A stretch of DNA of 64,000 nucleotides from Sesamum alatum (GCA_034509735.1 JACGWO010000004.1:19139395-19203394); one strand, 5' to 3'; positions 47,420-59,235 are shown, counted from the first letter of the stretch. A program made the numbers and translations. Notes: generated from the sequence alone by a model not told the origin.

Positions 47420-48083
47420 ATGCAGACTTATATGTTAATTAAAGAACATGATAAATAATTTTCTAAACTCTTTACTAACAATTTCAACTCAAAAGTTGCA
47501 GACTCTGTATTCAAATTTAGACTTTCAAAGTATATTTTTCAAAAATAACAAAAACAATGTCCATAGTCATGCTAGATTCAAAATATTTACGTTGCAACTT
47601 ATATATGTAACAAACATAGTTTAATCTCTGTATAAATTATTAGAAATCAATTAGGCCCTGTTTATTTTTTTGGATTGGGTGGTTTATCCAGCCTAAACGA
47701 TCGTTTACGTGCTTGGATGGTGTCCCAGGCTTGAACATCAGACTCGGGTTTAATTCCTGTTCCACTTAATTAACTCATTCCGTATAAATTTATTACAGTT
47801 AATTCATGGTTTTTTTTTTTTTAATCCTATCACCTAGTTGCCCATAACACAAAGTAACGGTGCCCACTTTATTTGTATTTGGATCTCAATTGGACTTGAT
47901 CATGCTATATTTATATTTTGTCAATTGATATTCTGATCCTGAAATTAAGCAATGAAATTTATAATATTGAGTTCAACCAGGGCATAGCGAATAGTCATTA
48001 TGTTGTCGGACGGTTTTTACGAGGGTGACTAAAATATTTGTCATGGCTAAATGCCATGGCAAATGTTTTTACCACGGCTAAAA
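47420..48083 (+). repeat. Shortened direct duplicate of 48084-49001
   Basis: It starts ATGCAGACTTATATG, like 48084, and ends in CCACGGCTAAA, like 48989-49000. The shared blocks are almost identical, but this copy lacks several segments, including the stretch with CCAACCCAATCATTATAATC, the stretch with TTAGATATAGTGCAAAGAT, and the start of the CACTA element at 48870. Confidence 0.85.
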
Positions 48084-49001
48084 ATGCAGACTTATATGTT
48101 AATTAAAGAACATGATAAATAATTTTCTAAACTCTTTACTAACAATTTCAACTCAAAAGTTGCAGACTCTGTATTCAAATTTAGACTTTCAAAGTATATT
48201 TTTCAAAATAACAAAAACAATGTCCATAGTCATGCTAGATTCAAAATATTTACGTTGCAACTTATATATGTAACAAACATAGTTTAATCTCTGTATAAAT
48301 TATTAGAAATCAATTAGGCCCTGTTTATTTTTTTGGATTGGGTGGTTTATCCAGCCTAAACGATCGTTTACGTGCTTGGATGGTGTCCCAGGCTTGAACA
48401 TCAGACTCGGGTTTAATTCCTGTTCCACTTAATTAACTCATTCCGCCAATTTATTTTCCAACCCAATCATTATAATCAACCTATATAAATTTATTACAGT
48501 TAATTCATGGTTTTTTTTTTTTTTTTTTTAATCCTATCACCTAGTTGTCCCATAACACAAAGTAAACGGTGCCTTAGATATAGTGCAAAGATAGATTTAC
48601 TATACATTCACTTTATTTGTATTTGGATCTCAATTGGACTTGATCATGCTATATTTATATTTTGGTCAATTGATATTCTGATCAAATTATGAAAAAAAAT
48701 GATATTCAAATAATATACAAATCTAGAAATTAAGCAATGAAAATTTATTATAATAGAATTATATCTGAATCAAAATTCAATCTTTCAAATTCCACTATTT
48801 TTGCACAATTCTAGTTCATGCACGTTTTAGTTTTACTAATATTTATAAGGGTAAATTACATCTACCTCCCACTACAAAAAATCATAGCGAATAGTCATTG
48901 ACCACGGCCACGCAATGGTTGTCGGACGTGGTTTTTACGAGGGTGACTAAAATATTTGTCATGGCTAAATGCCATGGCAAATGTTTTTACCACGGCTAAA
49001 A
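48084..49001 (+). repeat. Full-length partner of the duplicate at 47420-48083
   Basis: Offset from the first copy by 664 bases at the start. It contains all segments missing from the first copy and runs into the CACTA element inside the MITE at 48849. Confidence 0.85.
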
Positions 49002-49550
49002 GCCGTGGCAAACAAGTTTTTCATGGTGGAAAAGCTAGTTTTTGCATCGATTTTTATTTAACCGTAGTTAATAATAGATTTTTACCACGATTTTTAGCCA
49101 TGGTCATTAAAAATATAGCTAATATTAATTTTTTTTAGTGTCCGGTGAGGTTTGACATAATTACAAATAACCCTCGTTGTTTGAAAAATTACAAATACCC
49201 CCCTGAGGTTTGTAACCGTCTAACAAATAACCCATTTCCATATATTTTTATGGGTGAACTGACCAAAATGCCCTTATGTATTTTATTTAAATTATATATA
49301 TTTTTTTGAAATTTTTTGGACTACAATGCGCAGGGAGAGGTTTTTAAAGTTTTTTACACAGAGGAATTAATAATGCAATTTTCCTCGACTGATTATTCTG
49401 CAATTTAACTAAAAAATTAAGGGCAAAATGATCAATTTTAGGCTTTTGCTTGAAAATTACAAACCTCAGGGGGGTATTTATAATTTTTCAAACAACAAGG
49501 AAATATTTATAATTATGCCAAACCTCAGGGAAGGTAGATGTAATTTACCC
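48849..49550. mobile_element. Hairpin Mutator-like MITE with perfect 9-base TSD
   Basis: The ends GGGTAAATTACATCTACCTC and GGTAGATGTAATTTACCC are near-perfect inverted repeats. TATTTATAA flanks both sides (48840-48848, 49551-49559). The arms carry the GAGGTTTG-CATAATTA and CAAATACCCCC blocks of the intron-6 copy at 12221-12640. It is interrupted by the CACTA element at 48870-49140. Confidence 0.92.
48870..49140. mobile_element. Miniature CACTA (En/Spm) element with TCC TSD
   Basis: A 271-base element beginning CACTACAAAAAATC and ending ATTTTTTTTAGTG, with a perfect 3-base TSD (TCC at 48867-48869 and 49141-49143), all hallmarks of the CACTA superfamily. Short subterminal repeats of the ACCACGG/CCGTGG and CATGGC/GCCATGG type occur on both sides. 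It is non-coding and would depend on a transposase elsewhere. Confidence 0.93.
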
Positions 49551-50257
49551 TATTTATAATTATATCACCTATACATATACAACACAAAGGCATATAATTT
49601 TTTATGAATATACCCATACGTCAACAAGCTTTGTACATTAATTAAGTGCAATAATCTGAAGTTTTTCAAATACAAAGTATAAAACACACATGTCTATGTT
49701 AGATATGCATGATATATATTTCGAAATTAGAGTTGAATGATTAATTATAATTGTATGGAGTTACAATTTTCATAATAATTTCTAATAATTTGTTATTAGA
49801 GATTTGAAATTAAAAATTCCAAATTATCTTACTGAAATTGATGTCTGCAGAACAAGCAAGCATATTAGGAAAAAGAAATTTATGGGAGTCTAAAGAAGAC
49901 GAAGAAGAAACCATTTTTTTGAAGGACATCTGTGAGGAGAGAGAACTTCTACTTGACTGTTTTTTCCGCTCTTACTTTAGACCGAGTCTTCGGTTCTTAC
50001 TTTAAACCTAGTCTTCTACCCCTACTTATTAGAGTCATATACAAATTTAGAGATTAATTTTAAGCAGTGAAAATTTATTATAATATAATTATATCTAAAT
50101 TAACACCCAACCTACTAAAATTTCTACTATTTTTGCAGATCATGCATGTTTAATTTTATTTTTATTTATAATTTTTTTAAGAATACTCTTATATTTATAA
50201 TTAGATCACCTATATATATATATATACAACAAAGAGGCACATAAAATATGTATCAAT

Positions 50258-50835
50258 TGAAGGAAACTGGATTAGTCCGGGAAAGTGGCGGAAGCGCGGT
50301 GGAAATAAAAACGTGCGGAATAAAAGAATTTAAATCGCCTTCAAGGAGTATGCCCTTGAACGTTCATGGGCTATCGGTGTATAAACGCGTAACACAAACA
50401 TATATATAATAATTCAGCATTCTTGACTATAGAATAAAAGAGAAAAAACAAGAACATAAACGTAAAATACCTTTCTCGATTTTCTACTCCGATCGGATAC
50501 ACGCGTTGATCTCCTCCCTACGTTCATACACACGAGGCCTCAATGTAGAGACCCTCTAACGTAGTCCACACCACACCGGGAGAGGTCTCGTTTTTCTTGC
50601 TAGGGAAAAACGGATCTAGAGGATGAAATCGAAGAAGGGATTACACTATCAAATTAGTGTTCCTTCTTGATCTTACTTTGTTCTTCAATTGATCCTAGAT
50701 CAATGAAGCAACAAAGAGGGTTTAGAGAGTAGAGAGAGAGGGGCCAATAATGGCTTGAGAGAGTGTGTAGAGAGTGTTCTTCTTTTTCCTAAAAAAAGAT
50801 GAATGATAAAACTCTTGTCTTTAATGATAGTATAT

Positions 50836-50882
<47 letters not shown>

Positions 50883-52467
50883 CTTTATTAATGTGATTAT
50901 TGGAATGTGTCTAGGTTCATCCAAGGATGTCTAGATACATTTCAATCAATCCCCATTAATCATCAATCAAGCCTACCATTTCATAAGGTATGATTTAATC
51001 ATACCAAGTGAAAGAGGCTTGATTGGAATTGATTTGTCTCTTTCCAAAAGAGATAAGTCAACTTGTCATCAAAGGCCTTCATGGCCAATTTTGGTGCTTC
51101 CAAAAGAAGTAATTTTCGGCCATCCCCTTTTATAAGATGTCCAACTTCTTCTAATTCCAAAAGTGGAATTAACACCTCCCTTGGGACAAGATTTAATGGA
51201 CCATATTTTATTATAATCCAATTACAGTAAGCCCAAGAATTAAATCCTATTTAATTCATGGTCCAATTAAATAATTCTCATTGATCTTTTAATCTAATTA
51301 AATGATCTAAGCTTAGATTCTCTACTTAATCGAAAAATCTCATTTACCTATAAAACGAGGGCCCAATACAATATCAGCCCGTTCATTCAATGGACAACCC
51401 CATAAGTAATCCAATTACTTATCATCATCTGAAATTGACTCCAAGTCAATTTTGTCACTTCGTCGGTGATTTGTGTGTGACCCTTTAGGTTTACCCTCAG
51501 CTAGACTTGGGCCCTTGTCCAATAGGAGCCCGTCACCCATAGGTGGCCGTCTAACAATGGTCCATGGCACTAAAGACTAGGTGAATGTTGGCGTGAACAT
51601 TTAAGCGCCGATTTCGTATGGGTACGGTCCTAATGTCGACTGTCTCCCAACCTTAGTTTAGGGTATGAAATTAGACGTCGGTTGTCATCCTTGACTAGGC
51701 GATCGGCGTAGAAAATCCTTTCCTACTCAATCAATTGTTATGGCTATAGACTTTCAGAGTCTAAACCATCTCAGAGCGCATAGGAGATATCACCATTATA
51801 TACTAACAAGGGACAGATCCTATCTTGGAATCCACCGTCCTCGCTACATACTCCAACTGCATTAGATAAGGCTTATAATGACCATCTTACAGAATGATCA
51901 CCTCTCGTCATATCCAAGATACAGTCTTTCTATGCACGTGACTTCCATGATTCCTCAAGTCCAAGGACAAATCCCATACTATCGGAACTCGGAATTTCAG
52001 TCATATCAACCAAGCCTCCAAGGCTTCCATATGACGATTCTCGCGAGTCAGCTCAGTCAGTCAACCACCTTGTCAACTAACCCACTAAAACTGCATAGAC
52101 AACCTTCGTCTGTTGTCGATGAAACTCGGCACTCACCCAGTGAATGCAATACTTAGTGCAAGTCTCAATAGGACACTCGATGCCCAGTCTCGAGGTCCTC
52201 GACTTGGAACGTTTCAGACCAACCCTCAGAAGTTAGTTTCATAGCCGCCATCCAATGCGCAACCCAACTTCATGGGTTATCGAATTGGTCTGTGGGCATT
52301 TGTTGTGACGTTGAAACGCCGTTCAACATTTAGAAGTAAGGACAAAAAATACAGTGCCAGTGATGAATACTTACTCTATTCATCAGGATAATGTTGCTGC
52401 AATAAAGATTGATGAATAGTTCCCAAAACCGTCAATCCAATTGTCTTTCCGATAACCTATTCTAACA
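50258..52467 (-). repeat. 3' LTR of copia element 1
   Basis: Begins TGAAGGAAACTGG and ends CCTATTCTAACA on +, matching both LTRs of element 2 in order. Internal landmarks include AGTCCACACCACACCGGGAG, TGGTATGATCAAATCATACC-like palindromes, and GTGATTTGTGTGTGACCC. The left neighbour TCAAT would be the target duplication; its partner is outside the window. Confidence 0.85.
50838..50882. repeat. AC/TA microsatellite within the LTR
   Basis: About 15 AC units then seven TA units. In the LTR of element 2 the aligned position (54580-54600) holds the TATA-like segment, so this repeat lies in the presumed promoter core. Confidence 0.9.
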
Positions 52468-52482
52468 ATCTCCCACTTGACC
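52468..52482 (-). promoter_or_regulatory. Polypurine tract of element 1
   Basis: On - this reads GGTCAAGTGGGAGAT directly before the LTR start TGTTAGAATAGG. It primes plus-strand synthesis in functional elements and is almost identical to the tract at 56226-56240. Confidence 0.8.
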
Positions 52483-54000
52483 TCAAAGCCAATTACCCAT
52501 GTCGCTCGGAACCTTCTAAGAATGAGTAATCTGTGATACTGGCTCAATCTCGCGGGTCTACTCTATTTTTTTGCCGAGGTAATACGGTCAAACCGTATCT
52601 CGCCTCTTCCTACCATCGCTACCTGCAGATGGTGGCTGTCTAAGAATTTTCCATGGATCTTGTGATGAGATCTCGACCCCAAAAGGCTTTAGCCATAGCC
52701 TAGTTGCCAACATCGAAGGCAACTTCTGGCTCGGCCGTGCTAGGCATTACATCCATCCAGTGGGTGCTATTTTCATCCAAACCACTTTTCAGAAACGACA
52801 TCCAAAGTCGTCATGTCCGACTTTCATGGTGAAATATTGCGGTATCCTGCTTGAAACCTTTCCAAGCTACCACATTCACCAATAAGTCCGAACATACATA
52901 GGTATTGAGACGAAATATTATTCACATGATTCTGGAAGCTAGTATCGCTATAGCCTTCCAGAATCAACTCTCCATAAACCGTGCATCGAGAAGACTTCTC
53001 TCATCCTTATTCAGGTTTTAAAGACTGCTCTCAACTGTTGTCTATTGCCTCGTCGCTACACACCTGATATCCGTTGTTATGTATGATTCATAAACAACAT
53101 CAGGCTTGTGCACCGAACAACATACCCATGCCGCGTACGGCAAAGACGTAGGAGAGGTAAAACATTTAAGCTTTCTCATAAGTCAATCGTGACTAAGTTT
53201 TTGACATCTTAGCCCTATGAATAGGAATCCAATTCCTTTCATGGAGAATTGCGTGAACAATACTCGTGTTTCTAGTGTTTCCTAACATCTTAATTTCATT
53301 CCAAATGAATAAGACGTTACACACTTAACACTCGGAACACAACCACACTCCCACTGAACCCTAATGCTCGTTATTGATCGAGTCATACATCGTATGAGTT
53401 CGCCAAAATGAATATTCAAATTACATGGAATCTCAAACCCAGTTTGAATTTCAAGACAGATCTCGCGGCTCCAAGCCATTGATCCAATCTCGATGTCCAA
53501 CATCGCTTGTCCATATGTCTTTTTGATCATGGTCCAATTGACCGTTCGGACCCAGAAACCTGTACCCATCACGTTTCTAAGGTATTCTGGTCGTCCCTAA
53601 GAGGATTGGAATATAATTAGTGGAAAATAACATGATGTTTGCATTATTTTGCACTAGACCTGCACAAACCAGACACCGAGTCTAGTCTGTCTTCCTACTA
53701 GTCCCTTGACGTATGCAGGACTATCCCACATACTCAAGAACTTTGTAGGATATAGACTTTTCAAACCATATCCAATATGGTAACTAGATCATGACTTTAA
53801 GAAAGTGCCATGTTTCTCAACCTAGCAACTTTCAAGTCCATGTCTAGATGGGCTAAGGTAACTTCAGTAAAATACCGAGTCCAACAGGGTTCGTTTTCTC
53901 CCTTATTAGAGACCATTCAACCATGGCCACTTCAAGAAGAATTTCACTGATTGAGAATTCCATTCTCATTCGGATATTCGAGAACTCCCACTGAATACAC
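52483..54000 (-). pseudogene. Decayed copia pol of element 1
   Basis: Aligned by eye with element 2: 52490-53000 matches the RNase H/RT end, 53280-53575 includes KKTYGQAMLDIEI (compare PKTYGEAMSDIDS in element 2), and 53640-54000 matches the integrase region at 58080-58435. Intervening RT segments are shortened and no frame is intact. The sequence is cut in the integrase part by element 2. Confidence 0.75.
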
Positions 54001-56225
54001 TGAAGGACAAGCGGATCTGCCCGGGAGCGCGAGCGGAAGCGAGAAAGCGAGAAAAGTGCGTAAATTAAATCAAATCTAATTTTAAAATACGAATCCCAAG
54101 GGTTGTTCCCTTGGGTGCTCAACCGGGCGTTCGATGTAAGATGTGTAAATATTGGAAATGAATATTAAACACATAGGGCATAGATAAATATATATATAAT
54201 CAATTAAAGCGTAATAAACTGTTACCTTTGATTGTTTAGCGTATGCTCCCGGCTACTTGCGTTGTTCCTTCTCCGGAATGCTCACAAAATCCAAACGTAT
54301 GGATTCTCCAAAGGTGATCCACACCACACCGGAAGAAACACACGTTCTTCTTGCTAGAAAAGAACGGGTTTAAGAAGGGATCGGTTTAAGAGAAGAACAC
54401 TATGAATTAGTGCTATCTTAAACTTACTTTTTTCTTCTGCTTGATTCAAAATCAAGTGAAGAACACAAGTGTAAGAGAGGGAGAGAGGCCCGAGAGTTGA
54501 GAGAGAGGAAATGGATTTTTGTCTTCTCTTTTTCCTAGAAAAAGATGAATAATGAATCACTTATGCTTGATGTTGTATATTCTAATTTATATACATAATT
54601 AATGTGATTATTGGAATGAGTCTAGGTTCATCCAAGGATGTCTAGATTCATTCCAATCAATCACCATCAATTCTTCAATCAAGCCTACCAAAATTTATGG
54701 TATGATCAAATCATACCAAAAGGGAAGAGCTTAATTGGGGTTGATTTGTCTCTTTCCAAAGAGATAAGTCAACATACCACCTAGCATGAAACATGGCTGA
54801 TTTTGCTTCCTCCAAGGGAGCATGTCGGCCATGTTTAATTAAGCGAAGAAGTCCAACTTCTTCCTATTTCAAAAATAGGAATTATTTCTCTTCTCGGGTA
54901 TAATTTAACGGACCGGGTTTTATCGTAATCCAATTACGACGAATCCAACATTAAATCCAATTTAATGTCCGCTTAAATTATTCCCATTGATCTTTTAATC
55001 AAATTAAAAGATCCAACGTCTCAACTTTCCATATTTAATCGAAAATCCAATTTACCGATTAAACGAAAGCCCGATACAATATCGGCCCGTCCATCCAATG
55101 GACTTTCCCTTAAGCTATCCATTTACTTATTTTATCCTTCAAGATTGACTCCAAGTCGATCTCTCAACCTCCTCGGTGATTTGTGTGTGACCCTTTAGGT
55201 TCACCCTCAGCTAGACTTGGGCCCGTGTCCCACAAGGGCCCGTTACCATGGGTGGCCGTCTAGCAACGGTCCATGGCACTAGAGACTAGGTGAATTGACG
55301 TGAACATTTAGGCGCCGATTCCGTACGGGTACAATCCTTCCATCTACCGTCTCCCGGCCTTAGTCTAGGGTATGGAATTGGGCGTCGGTTCCCATCCTTA
55401 ACTAGGCATCTATGCTTAATACTTGATACCACGTATGCTTCATTGCGTCGACACAGGAAACCATTCCCTGTTCGACCAACCACTGTGGCCACAACTTCAA
55501 ACAACATGAAGGTGTCTCCGAGTGCATAGGAGATACCTCTGTCACATACTGACAGGGGACGGATCCTCTTCTTGGAATCCACCGTCCTCGCTACACATTC
55601 CGACTGCACTGGACAAGGCTTATGATAATCATCTTACAGAATGAATACCTCTCGCCAGATCTAAGATACAGTCGTCATGTGCACGCGACTGCCATGATCC
55701 CTCAAGTCTGAGGATTACTCCCGTACTATCGGAACCGGGGAAAACCAATCATACCGACCAAGCCTCCAAGGCTTCCATATGATGATCCCCGCAAGTCAGT
55801 CCAATCGGCTCGACCCCAGTCGACCAACCCATCAAGATCGTGTAGGCGTCCCAAGCCTGTCGCCGATGAAACACGACACTCATCCAATGAACACAACTTT
55901 TGACGCAAGTCTCAATAAGACTCTCGATGCCCTGTCTCGAGGTCCTCGACTTGGAACGTTTCAGACCTAACTCTTAATCAGTTGGTTTCATGACCACCAT
56001 CCAATGCGTGGCCCAACTGCACGAGTTGTTATCCATGGTCTGCGGGCTTTGTTGCAATATAAGTTAAACACCGTTTTAACAAATATAAGATGAGCGCAAC
56101 AAAGAAGGTACCATTGGTGATGAACACTCATCTTATTCATACATAATAATATTACATTTACATCAAGTTGTCAGATAGGTTACAAATTGCCAAACCTATT
56201 GGCTTTCTGGTCACCTATTCTAACA
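54001..56225 (-). repeat. 3' LTR of copia element 2
   Basis: 2225 bases, TGAAGGACAAGC to CCTATTCTAACA on +. It matches 61963-64000 throughout. It differs for example by a 25-base segment (around 54489-54513) absent from the other copy. A TATATAAAT candidate promoter core reads on - at 54585-54593. The left neighbour is TACAC. Confidence 0.92.
54585..54593 (-). promoter_or_regulatory. Candidate LTR TATA box
   Basis: TATATAAAT on -, the best TATA-like match in the LTR, about 590 bases before the LTR end in element orientation. The same position in the 5' LTR is at about 62525. Confidence 0.45.
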
Positions 56226-56240
56226 TTCTCCCACTTGACC
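56226..56240 (-). promoter_or_regulatory. Polypurine tract of element 2
   Basis: GGTCAAGTGGGAGAA on -, immediately before the LTR start TGTTAGAATAGG. Confidence 0.85.
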
Positions 56241-56249
56241 TAAAGCCTA

Positions 56250-56546
56250 TCACCCATTAACCTCAAACCTCTTATTCAGATGGTCAGTGTGGGCAACTTG
56301 CGACATGGGCTTAGCAAGTGAATCTGCTATGTTTTCTGCGGAACTGACTCGGTCCAACCGAACGTCACTCCTGCTATCCATCTCTCTAAGTAGATGGTAG
56401 CGTCTAAGAATATGCTTGGATCGTGATGAGATCTCGGTTCCTTTGCTAGCGCTATCGCCCCATTTGTTATCATAAAAGATAATTACAGGCTTAGCAATGC
56501 TAGGTACTACATCCAACCCTTGGATGTAGCTCATCAACCAAACCAC
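56250..56546 (-). pseudogene. Copia RNase H of element 2
   Basis: 98 codons ending at the polypurine tract. Recognisable are FYDNKWGDSASKG (catalytic Asp), SRSKHILRRYHLLREMDSRS and SSAENIADSLAKPM. The upstream half continues at about 56550-56970 in other frames with stops. Confidence 0.88.
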
Positions 56547-56975
56547 TCCTTAGCTGCTTCCAAAGCCGCTATGTATTCAAAACTCTATGGTGGAGTCCGC
56601 CGTGGTAGCCTACTTGGAACTCTTCCAAGTAACCACGCCACCATTTAGTCTAAATACAAAACCAAACTGAGACTTGACATGATCGTCATCCGACAGGAAG
56701 CTAGCGTCGCTATAGCCTTCCAGTATCAACTCTCCACCGCCGTAGATCAAGAACATGTCCTTAGTCCTTTTCATGTACTTTAGGATAGTCTTGACTGCAC
56801 TCCAGTGTGCCTCCCCGGCACACGACTAATATCGGCTAGTTACGCTCAAAGCGAAAGCCACATCAGGTCTAGTGCATTGAACATCATACTGTATGCTGCC
56901 TACAACTGAAGCATGGGGATGTCCGACATCCTTTTAAGCTCCTTATCAGTCTTAGGAGACTGCTTCTTGGATAAC

Positions 56976-58045
56976 TTAATTCCATGCCTCAGGAAGGAAT
57001 CCTCGTTTTGAGTTCTCCATCTTAAATCTCTTCAAGACTTTCTCAATGTACGAGGACTGGGCCATTCCTAACATCCTTCTAGATCTATCCCTGTAGATCT
57101 TGATGCCAAGGATGTAGGATGCCTCGCCCATATCCTTCATGGAGAATTGCGTTGACAACCAAGCTTTAGTGGTACCCAACATCTTAGCATCATTCCCAAT
57201 GAGCAAGATGTCATCCACGTAAAGCACTAGAAACGCAACTGAGCTCCCACTGATCTTATTGTATACACAAGGATCGGACTCGTTCTCGATGAAATCATAT
57301 CCCGAAAATGTATGTTCCAGCTTCGGGAAGCTTGTTTGAGGCCATAGATGGACCTTTGGAGACGGCAGACCTTCTGCTCTTCTCCAACAGTTGTGAAACC
57401 TTCCGGCTGATCCATATAGATCTCTTCCTCTACGAAACCGTTGAGGAAGGTCGTTTTCACGTCCATCTGCCATATTTCATAGTCATACCATGCTGCTATG
57501 GCAAGCAGTATCCGAATGGACTTGGCCATTGCTACGGGCGAGTAGGTTTCTTTAAAATCGACCCCGGGTCGCTAAGTGTAACCTTTTGCCACAAGCTTGG
57601 CTTTGAAGGTTGTAACCTCCCCGTCAGCTCTAAGCTTACGTTTGTAGACCAATTTACACCCTACGGCTTTTACCCCTTTGGGTGGGTCTACTAGGGTCCA
57701 AACCTTGTTTGTACCCATCGAGTCCATCTCGAATTTTATGGCCTCAAGCCACTTGTTCGAATCGATGTCCGACATCGCTTCTCCGTATGTCTTTGGATCA
57801 TTATCCAACTGACCGGTCAAGCCCAGAAATCCATACCTATCAGGTGCATGGGATACTCTGGCTGACCCACGGAGGACTGGGACAATATCAGTGGGAACCA
57901 CTGGCTCAGATGTCACTGCCGCCTCATGGGGTAACTCACTTGATTCCTCAAGGAGTACCTCATCGCGTCGACTATCCGATGGAAAACCTTTTTTCCAAGA
58001 ACACTTCGTTTCGCGAGACAAAAACCTTTTGCTCGGAGGGATCAT
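56976..58045 (-). pseudogene. Copia reverse transcriptase of element 2, broken
   Basis: The N-terminal segment (KTYGEAMSDIDSNKWLEAIK, FKAKLVAKGYT) is at 57572-58045 and stops at a TAG at about 57572. Translation would continue in the same frame into RPGVDFKETYSP. The middle (QMDVKTTFLNGF, YMDQPEGF, CRLQRSIYGLKQASRSW) is in 57227-57529. The catalytic segment with YVDDILLIGND and the FSMKDMGEASYILGIKIY stretch is in 56976-57473, after a further frameshift near 57305. All RT blocks are present, so the damage is by point changes rather than deletion. Confidence 0.9.
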
Positions 58046-58709
58046 AGAAATAATACCCCGTAGTTTCTTTTGAATAGCCGATGAACCTGCATAAACTAGA
58101 CCTCGAGTCCAGTTTATCTCCCACTAATCTCTTGACATATGTGGGGCAACCCCACACTTTCAAGTATTTGTAGGAGGCAGGCTTGCCATGCCATATCTCA
58201 TATGGCGTCCGGGATACCTTTTTAGATGGCGCCAAGTTCAAAACTTTGGCCGCCATCTCAAGAGCGTATCCCCAGAAGGAAAGGGGGAGTTCGGTAAAAC
58301 TCATCATGGATCGGACCATGTCCAACAAGGTCCGATTCCTCCTTTCAGACACACCATTAAGTTGCGGTGTTGCAGGAGGGGTCCACTGAGAGAGAATCCC
58401 ATTCTCTTTTAGATAATCAGTAAACTCACCACTCAAATACTCTCCACCTCGGTCCGATCGAAGGGCTTGGATCTTTCGACCGGTTTGGTTCTCTACTTCA
58501 AGTCTGTATTCCTTAAACCTTCCAAAGGCTTCAGACTTGTACCTCATCAGGTAAACATAACCATACCGTGAGTGATCATCGGTAAAGGTTATGAAGTACG
58601 AGTACCCACCTCTAGCCAGAGTATTTAGTGGACCACAGACATCTGTATGGATCAAATCCAACAGACCACTGGCTAGCGTACTTCGTCCAACAAAGAATTT
58701 CTTGGTCAT
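57972..58709 (-). pseudogene. Copia integrase of element 2
   Basis: 245 open codons covering the whole core: HTDVCGPL, FITFTDDHSRYGYVYLMR, LRSDRGGEYLS and NGVSERRNRTLLDMVRSMM carry the catalytic Asp-Asp-Glu residues; the chromatin-proximal C-terminal part includes YLKVWGCPTYVKR and RNEVFLEK. It is shifted relative to the zinc-binding part upstream by a one-base change near 58712, and relative to RT by a change in a six-T run (on +) near 57990. The only long intact domain apart from gag. Confidence 0.92.
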
Positions 58710-59232
58710 CTTTCCCTTTTAGACAGGATTCGCAGGTCGGTAGGTTGTCCAAATCGTCTATTTCTATACTCTTTGAGTCCACCAACCTTCTTATCCTATC
58801 TTTAGAGATATGACCTAACCTCGCATGCCATATCTGTGCGTTATTATGATCATCACATTTTTGTTTGTGTTCTGCAGTCATAATCCAATTAGAATGTTGA
58901 AGTATGTATAGACCGTTGACCAATGTACCAAGCAAATAAGAAATACCATCTTTGATAATGAAAAAACCGTTTTTATTGATGGTAAATTCATATCCCTCCT
59001 TATCAAGGACCGGGATGGAAACAATGTTTTGAATCATGCTAGGTACATAGAAACAGTCGTTCAGTACAGTCCTAACATGACTACTAATGGCTAACTCTAG
59101 TGATCCTACGGCCTCCGCAGCAACGGCCTTGCCATCGCCTAGCCTCAGGATCATCTCATCCTTGGTTAGCCTTCTGCTTCTTTGCAGTGCTTGCAAATCA
59201 TTGCAGATGTGAGCACCACACCCGGTATCCAA
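58612..59232 (-). pseudogene. Copia protease and gag-pre-integrase of element 2
   Basis: Starts with the aspartic protease motif LDTGCGAHICND in the same frame as gag but after a TAG codon. It continues through VAAEAVGSLELAI, VPSMIQNIVSIPVLDKEGY and the gag-pre-integrase zinc-binding set (QIWHARLGHISKDRI, CESCLKGK). A frameshift near 58712 then takes it out of the integrase frame. Confidence 0.9.
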
Positions 59233-59235
59233 TAC

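Larger units (their letters stand above)
41800..50257 (+). repeat. Local array of an unknown AT-rich unit, at least five copies
   Basis: Related segments recur head to tail at about 41800-42550, 42820-43590, 43680-44350 (continuing at 46673), 46900-47410 and 48700-50240. Shared landmarks are AAATTTATTATAATA, ATTATATCACCTATA, the AAAGTATGAAAC block, GTCTAAAGAAGACGAAGA with ACCATTTTTTTGAAGG, GAGGAGAGAGAACTT, and CACTTTAAACCTAG-like stretches. Copies differ by many substitutions and by insertions of other elements. No copy has a long open frame. I do not recognise the unit. It could be remnants of one larger element or an old satellite-like expansion. Confidence 0.65.
50258..54000 (-). mobile_element. 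Long-LTR copia element 1: 3' LTR and truncated pol
   Basis: A 2.2-kb LTR (50258-52467), a polypurine tract and about 1.5 kb of badly decayed pol. It is cut at 54000 by a second element of the same clade. The rest should lie beyond the right end of the window. Confidence 0.85.

Noticed and set aside
41800..50257. CRISPR-like or telomeric array
   Set aside because: Units are hundreds of bases, diverged and irregularly spaced in a plant nuclear context; no short regular repeat-spacer pattern.
50700..50924. Frame with alternating Val-Cys residues
   Set aside because: It is translation of an AC microsatellite in an LTR.
55286..55970. Frames in the LTR of element 2 (also 63697-63972) as genes
   Set aside because: They recur in both LTRs, are on both strands, and lack motifs; LTR shadows.
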